Shown here in pieces: positions 60,256 through 64,000 of a stretch of 64,000 bases of DNA. This stretch comes from Campylobacter sputorum. GTDB taxonomy: Bacteria; Campylobacterota; Campylobacteria; Campylobacterales; Campylobacteraceae. The notes under the pieces are model-generated. The model searched no databases, was not told where the DNA came from, and saw only the letters and a program-made list of their open reading frames with translations. Position numbers and translations under genes: made by a program. The first letter of the stretch is position 1, and each line of letters begins with the position of its first letter. The stretch covers positions 310,001 to 374,000 of the forward strand of contig NZ_CP019685.1 of NCBI RefSeq assembly GCF_002220775.1, in the 5' to 3' direction.

Positions 60256-60759
60256 ATGTCCGAAAAAAACAGTAGGAGAGATTTTATAGGTATATCTTTT
60301 GGTGCTGTCGCTGCAATAGGCGGTATATTTGCACTTGGAGCTGTTAAGAAAACATGGGATCCGCTCCCTAGTGTAAAAGCAGCAGGTTTTACCACTGTTG
60401 ATCTTAGTCCTATAAAAGAGGGTGAAATTTATAATGTGGAGTGGCGTAAAAAGCCTATTTTTGTTATGAAAAAATCAGCTGATTCAAAACCAAATGAAGC
60501 TAGAGATATTGTTGTTGGAGATGCTAGATATATTGTCGTAATTGGGCTATGCACACATTTAGGCTGTATCCCAAGCTGGAGTGCATCTAGAAATGAGTTT
60601 GTTTGTGCATGTCATGGAGGAGTATTTAATGCTGAAGGCATAAATACTTTTGGACCACCTCCTAGACCTTTGGATATTCCTCCTTTTAAAATAGAAGGAA
60701 CAACACTTGTTCTTGGCGAAGAAGGTCCTGAATACAAACAACTGATGTCTAAAGCATAA
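60256..60759 (+). CDS. petA: Ubiquinol-cytochrome c reductase, Rieske iron-sulfur subunit
   Basis: 167 residues. Twin-arginine signal anchor SRRDFIG then a hydrophobic span. The [2Fe-2S] ligands are C99/H101 in CTHLGC and C117/H120 in CACHGG, with C104-C119 as the disulfide. Heads petABC, the bc1 complex linking menaquinol to cytochrome c. AAAGGAAAAG precedes the ATG. The 270-base leader (59986-60255) shows only AT-rich sequence and a weak -10. Confidence 0.96.
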   Translation: MSEKNSRRDFIGISFGAVAAIGGIFALGAVKKTWDPLPSVKAAGFTTVDLSPIKEGEIYNVEWRKKPIFVMKKSADSKPNEARDIVVGDARYIVVIGLCTHLGCIPSWSASRNEFVCACHGGVFNAEGINTFGPPPRPLDIPPFKIEGTTLVLGEEGPEYKQLMSKA

Positions 60760-60769
60760 GGGGGAAGTT

Positions 60770-62029
60770 ATGTCGCATATAAAAAAATCTACAAGTTTAT
60801 TTGATTGGTTTGATCAAAGATTAAATATAGATAAATTTTGGAAAGTTATGGTTAGTGAGTATTGGATACCAAAAAATATAAACTTCCTTTGGGCTATGGG
60901 TGTTATTTTGTTAACGCTTTTTATACTTCTTTTTGTTACTGGACTATTACTAGTAATGTATTATAAACCAGATGCCGTTGTGGCGTTTGATAGTGTAAAT
61001 AAAACTATCATGCAAGAAGTTGAATATGGTTGGCTTTGGAGACATATACACGCAGTTGCCGCTTCTGTTATATTTTTGATACTTTATATTCATACATTTA
61101 CTGCAGTTTATTATAGATCTTATAAAAATGGTAGAGAGATTATATGGGTTAGTGGTATACTTTTATTTTTGATATTTTCAGCTGAGGCTTTTAGTGGATA
61201 TATGCTTCCATGGGGACAGATGAGTTATTGGGCAGCTACTGTTATAACTCAACTTTTTGGAGGTATTCCTATTATAGGTGAAGCAGTCGTAGAGTGGATA
61301 AGGGGTGATTATGCTGTAAGCGATCCAACTCTTACAAGATTTTTTATGCTTCATGTCTGTTTACTTCCAGTTGTAATCATAGTTGTAATTGCTCTACATT
61401 TTTATGCACTTCGTTTTCCACATGTAAATAATCTTGATGGAGAAGAGATAGATTTTGAATTAGAAGCTGATAAATATCTAAAAGGTAATACTAAAGAAGC
61501 TAAAGTTATACCATTTTGGCCAGGATTTTTAGCAAAAGATTTCATGTATGTTTGCATATTTATGATATTTTTCTTCTATTTGGTAGGATTTCAGTTTAGC
61601 TTTGCAATGGATCCTATAAATTTTGATCCCGCAAGTCATTTAAAAACACCTCCACATATTTATCCTGAGTGGTATTTTTTATGGCAGTATGAAATTTTGC
61701 GCGGATTTTTCTTTGATGTTGGACCACTTAAAGCTGCAGATATAGGACTTATGGCTTTTGCATTTTCTGGGGTTTCTCTTATATTTATACCTTGGCTTGA
61801 TAGAAGCAGTGTTGTTGCTCCTGCACATAAAAACAGAGCATATTTCATATGGTTTTGGGTATTAATGATAGTTTTAATAGCACTTACTATTTATGGTAAG
61901 TTGCCAGCCGATGGAGTAACTTTTGGCATTAGCAATACTTATATAGGTTTTGTTCTTTCTATAAGCTATATAACATTATTGCTTGTATTTTTACCTCTCA
62001 TTACTATAGCCGAAAGAAAAAGGGGGTAG
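60770..62029 (+). CDS. petB: Ubiquinol-cytochrome c reductase, cytochrome b subunit
   Basis: 419 residues, eight or nine spans. Heme b ligands lie in RHIHAVAASVIFLILYIH and in the helix with MLHVCLLPVV and ALHFYALRFPH. The Qo-site loop is PEWYFL. Ten bases after petA and three before petC. Confidence 0.96.
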   Translation: MSHIKKSTSLFDWFDQRLNIDKFWKVMVSEYWIPKNINFLWAMGVILLTLFILLFVTGLLLVMYYKPDAVVAFDSVNKTIMQEVEYGWLWRHIHAVAASVIFLILYIHTFTAVYYRSYKNGREIIWVSGILLFLIFSAEAFSGYMLPWGQMSYWAATVITQLFGGIPIIGEAVVEWIRGDYAVSDPTLTRFFMLHVCLLPVVIIVVIALHFYALRFPHVNNLDGEEIDFELEADKYLKGNTKEAKVIPFWPGFLAKDFMYVCIFMIFFFYLVGFQFSFAMDPINFDPASHLKTPPHIYPEWYFLWQYEILRGFFFDVGPLKAADIGLMAFAFSGVSLIFIPWLDRSSVVAPAHKNRAYFIWFWVLMIVLIALTIYGKLPADGVTFGISNTYIGFVLSISYITLLLVFLPLITIAERKRG

Positions 62030-62032
62030 CTT

Positions 62033-63052
62033 ATGAAAGAGTTAAAGATATTAATTATAGTTTTATTTATGGTATTAGTTACATATTGGGGAGTTGAGCC
62101 TTTGGCACACTCTGTTATGAATCCGCACACATCTTCTGTAAGTTATGATTTTTCATCTTCAGATAAAGAATTTGTCAATAAAAAAGTAGATTTAGCAAAT
62201 GTGAATATTAAAAAAGCTGACAATGATGAAGTTAACCTAAATTTAGCAAATAAAGAGCTTGCAAAAGCTACAAATTTAAAAACAAGATATGATGAACTTT
62301 GGGGTAAAGTTGATAACATTGACTTTTCAAAAGGAAATATTGCATCAGGAGAGCAAATATTTGCTATGGCATGTGCGAGTTGCCACTCTTTAAAAGTAAA
62401 AGGTTTGCCTAATCCTATGGGTGATGATAAAACAGCAAGTGAAGCTATAGGAGTGGTTCCGCCAGATCTTAGTTTGGCTGGTTATTTGTATGATGATAAA
62501 TTTTTAGCCGCCCTTATACTTGAACCAACTTTAGCTTTAAAAGTATCTCATGTATTTAACGATGAAAAACCTTTTCCTATGACTCAATTTTTTGGTCTTG
62601 GTGGAGATATAAATCAAGAAGTTGCAGATATAATAGTTTATTTAAATTCAGTTGCTCCAAAAGAAGTTAGCAATAAAGAAGTTTTTGATAATGCTTGCCA
62701 AAGATGTCATGATATGAAATATGACAATATGTATGTTTTAGGAGATAGATTGAGTCTTAAAAACTATATGGGATCAAATCCGCCAGATCTTTCTATGATG
62801 ATTCGCTCAAAAGGTGAAACTTATTTACATAAATTTATAAATGATCCTCAAAAAATGCTTCCAGGCACTGCAATGCCTAGAGTTGGGCTTAATGAAAAAG
62901 CAGAAACACAAGTTGTAGAATACATACAAAAAGTTGGGGATTCTAAAAAAGATGAAAGAGAATCTGTTTCTATAAAAATCATGATTTATTTTGCTATAAT
63001 TTCTGTTTTTGCTATACTTTGGAAAAGAAAAATTTGGAAAGATTTGCATTGA
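62033..63052 (+). CDS. petC: Di-heme cytochrome c subunit of the bc complex
   Basis: 339 residues with an N-terminal signal anchor and a C-terminal span (about 313-332). Two heme-c sites: CASCH at 114-118 and CQRCH at 222-226. This di-heme form replaces single-heme cytochrome c1 in epsilonproteobacteria. Ends the petABC operon, with a terminator immediately after. Confidence 0.95.
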   Translation: MKELKILIIVLFMVLVTYWGVEPLAHSVMNPHTSSVSYDFSSSDKEFVNKKVDLANVNIKKADNDEVNLNLANKELAKATNLKTRYDELWGKVDNIDFSKGNIASGEQIFAMACASCHSLKVKGLPNPMGDDKTASEAIGVVPPDLSLAGYLYDDKFLAALILEPTLALKVSHVFNDEKPFPMTQFFGLGGDINQEVADIIVYLNSVAPKEVSNKEVFDNACQRCHDMKYDNMYVLGDRLSLKNYMGSNPPDLSMMIRSKGETYLHKFINDPQKMLPGTAMPRVGLNEKAETQVVEYIQKVGDSKKDERESVSIKIMIYFAIISVFAILWKRKIWKDLH

Positions 63053-63053
63053 A

Positions 63054-63080
63054 ATTTATCCCCAAAATAAGGGGATAAAT
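63054..63080 (+). terminator. petABC terminator
   Basis: Ten-bp perfect stem, ATTTATCCCC (63054-63063) with 63071-63080, loop AAAATAA, then ATTTCTT. Confidence 0.75.
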
Positions 63081-63109
63081 ATTTCTTAGATAGAAATGTA
63101 AAGGGAATT

Positions 63110-64000
63110 ATGGATTCTATTTTTTCAAAAAAGGGTTTTATACCTTATCTTGTTGTTATGTTTATAAATGCTGGAGTGGATTTAGGTCATAAGATAACAA
63201 TACAAAATATTATTTTAAAATACTATGATGGCGATACTTTGTTATACCTAAGCCTATTAGTAAATGCTATGATTTTGTTTCCTTTTATATTTTTATTTTC
63301 ACCATCTGGCTTTTTAAACGATAAATTTTCCAAAACGATTGTTACTAGAGTTTGTGCTATTATCGGGGTACTATTTACATTTTGTATATTAATAAGTTAT
63401 ATTTTTGGATGGTTTTATATTGCTTTTATATTTACGCTATTTTTAGCTATGCAAAGTGCAATTTATTCTCCTGCTAAATATGGTCTAATAAAAAATTTAC
63501 TAGGATCTCAAAATTTAGGTAGTGGAAATGGCGTTGTACAAGCTGTTACTATAGTATCTATACTCTTAAATTCATTTATGTTTTCTATATTTTTTGAAAT
63601 GTTATATAGTGGCACAAGTCCTAGTGAAATTATGAGTTCTGTATGGTTTATAGGTGTTATTTTATTTGTATTATCAATTATAGAAGCATATTTTACATTT
63701 AAAATACCATATTTTAAAGCAGTTTCTATTGAAGAGAATTTTGAAATTAAGAAATATCTTAATTTAACATATTTAAATCACAATTTGAAATTTATAAAAT
63801 CTAATAAATCTATATTTCTTTGCATACTTGGATTATCCGTATTTTGGGCTATTTCACAAATAATAGTTGCGACTTTTCCTGCACACTATAAAGCTATGAC
63901 AATGGATTCAAATGTAGTAATAATACAAGTAATACTTTCAGTAAGTGCAATAGGAATAATCATAGGCTCAGCAATAGCAGCAAGTTATTCTAAAAAACAT
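63110..64000 (+). CDS. MFS-like N-terminus of a probable Aas-type acyltransferase (3' truncated)
   Basis: The frame from ATG 63110 (AAGGGAA upstream) stays open to the window end, 297 codons. It holds seven or more membrane spans of MFS type with SPSGFLNDKFSKT, AMQSAIYSPAKYGLIKNLL and GNGVVQAVTIV, patterns shared by LplT and by the N-terminus of large Aas proteins (MFS + PlsC + acyl-ACP synthetase). If so, it flips and reacylates lysophospholipids. Without the 3' part, LplT alone is possible. Confidence 0.7.
   Translation, partial: MDSIFSKKGFIPYLVVMFINAGVDLGHKITIQNIILKYYDGDTLLYLSLLVNAMILFPFIFLFSPSGFLNDKFSKTIVTRVCAIIGVLFTFCILISYIFGWFYIAFIFTLFLAMQSAIYSPAKYGLIKNLLGSQNLGSGNGVVQAVTIVSILLNSFMFSIFFEMLYSGTSPSEIMSSVWFIGVILFVLSIIEAYFTFKIPYFKAVSIEENFEIKKYLNLTYLNHNLKFIKSNKSIFLCILGLSVFWAISQIIVATFPAHYKAMTMDSNVVIIQVILSVSAIGIIIGSAIAASYSKKH

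Overview
The window is about 64 kb of very AT-rich bacterial chromosome. Gene order, protein families, encapsulated -10 boxes (TATAAT usually without a -35) and frequent TTG starts all point to Campylobacter (Campylobacterota). Blocks match the C. jejuni order as I remember it: pheT-aroA-ispH-rpsA-(Cj0892c-like)-serA; ffh-rpsP-khpA-rimM-trmD-rplS; gltX-yggT-slt-lipoprotein; dba-dsbI; the mod genes; pgp1-tsaD; ileS-(Cj1060c-like)-gatA-guaB; petABC. The species cannot be fixed from this sequence, but the extra genes (olsF-like remnant, type I secretion remnant, Aas-like gene, KtrAB) suggest it is not C. jejuni or C. coli.

Layout. 1-11.6 kb: translation, shikimate, isoprenoid, serine and signal-recognition genes in two plus-strand operons. 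11.8-15.5 kb: gltX, yggT and a lytic transglycosylase whose 3' end overlaps an antisense lipoprotein gene. 15.5-18.2 kb: a thioredoxin and a dCache chemoreceptor under a G9-tract promoter. 18.3-24.4 kb: dnaE, a sirtuin, and a frameshifted dsbI with its small partner dba. 24.5-30.1 kb: a complete molybdate locus (modE, modA, mop, modB, modC) followed by a decayed second modA-modB pair and an intact modD. 30.1-38.6 kb: tRNA-Ser, thrS-infC, terC, KtrAB potassium uptake, a small transglycosylase, an MFS transporter and ribD. 38.7-43.1 kb: PiT phosphate transporter, a DsbC-like protein, a multiply frameshifted olsF-like bifunctional acyltransferase and a YqaE-like protein. 43.2-47.8 kb: Pgp1/Csd4 cell-shape peptidase with a duplicated C-terminal module, tsaD, xth, a RepL-type winged-helix protein and mntP. 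47.9-48.6 kb: HlyB-HlyD remnant. 48.6-58.7 kb: secreted hypothetical, EamA transporter, ileS, a tiny membrane protein, gatA, guaB, metX, xseB, a nitrilase-fold protein lacking two of three catalytic residues, and a ThiF-like E1 protein. 58.7-64 kb: gltS, petABC and the start of an Aas-like gene.

Most of the window is housekeeping. The strongest second-look items are: (1) the chemoreceptor promoter, a consensus -35 and -10 separated by a 19-base spacer holding nine G residues, a layout typical of spacer-length phase variation, in front of a receptor whose sensor matches the amino-acid-binding dCache motif; (2) the nitrilase-fold probable pseudoenzyme coupled to a truncated E1-like adenylyltransferase; (3) the tandem duplication in the cell-shape carboxypeptidase; (4) five decayed genes in 25 kb (dsbI, modA2, modB2, olsF-like, hlyB/hlyD); (5) a ModE operator candidate over the mod promoter. 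I see no CRISPR array, insertion sequence, prophage or recognised defence island.
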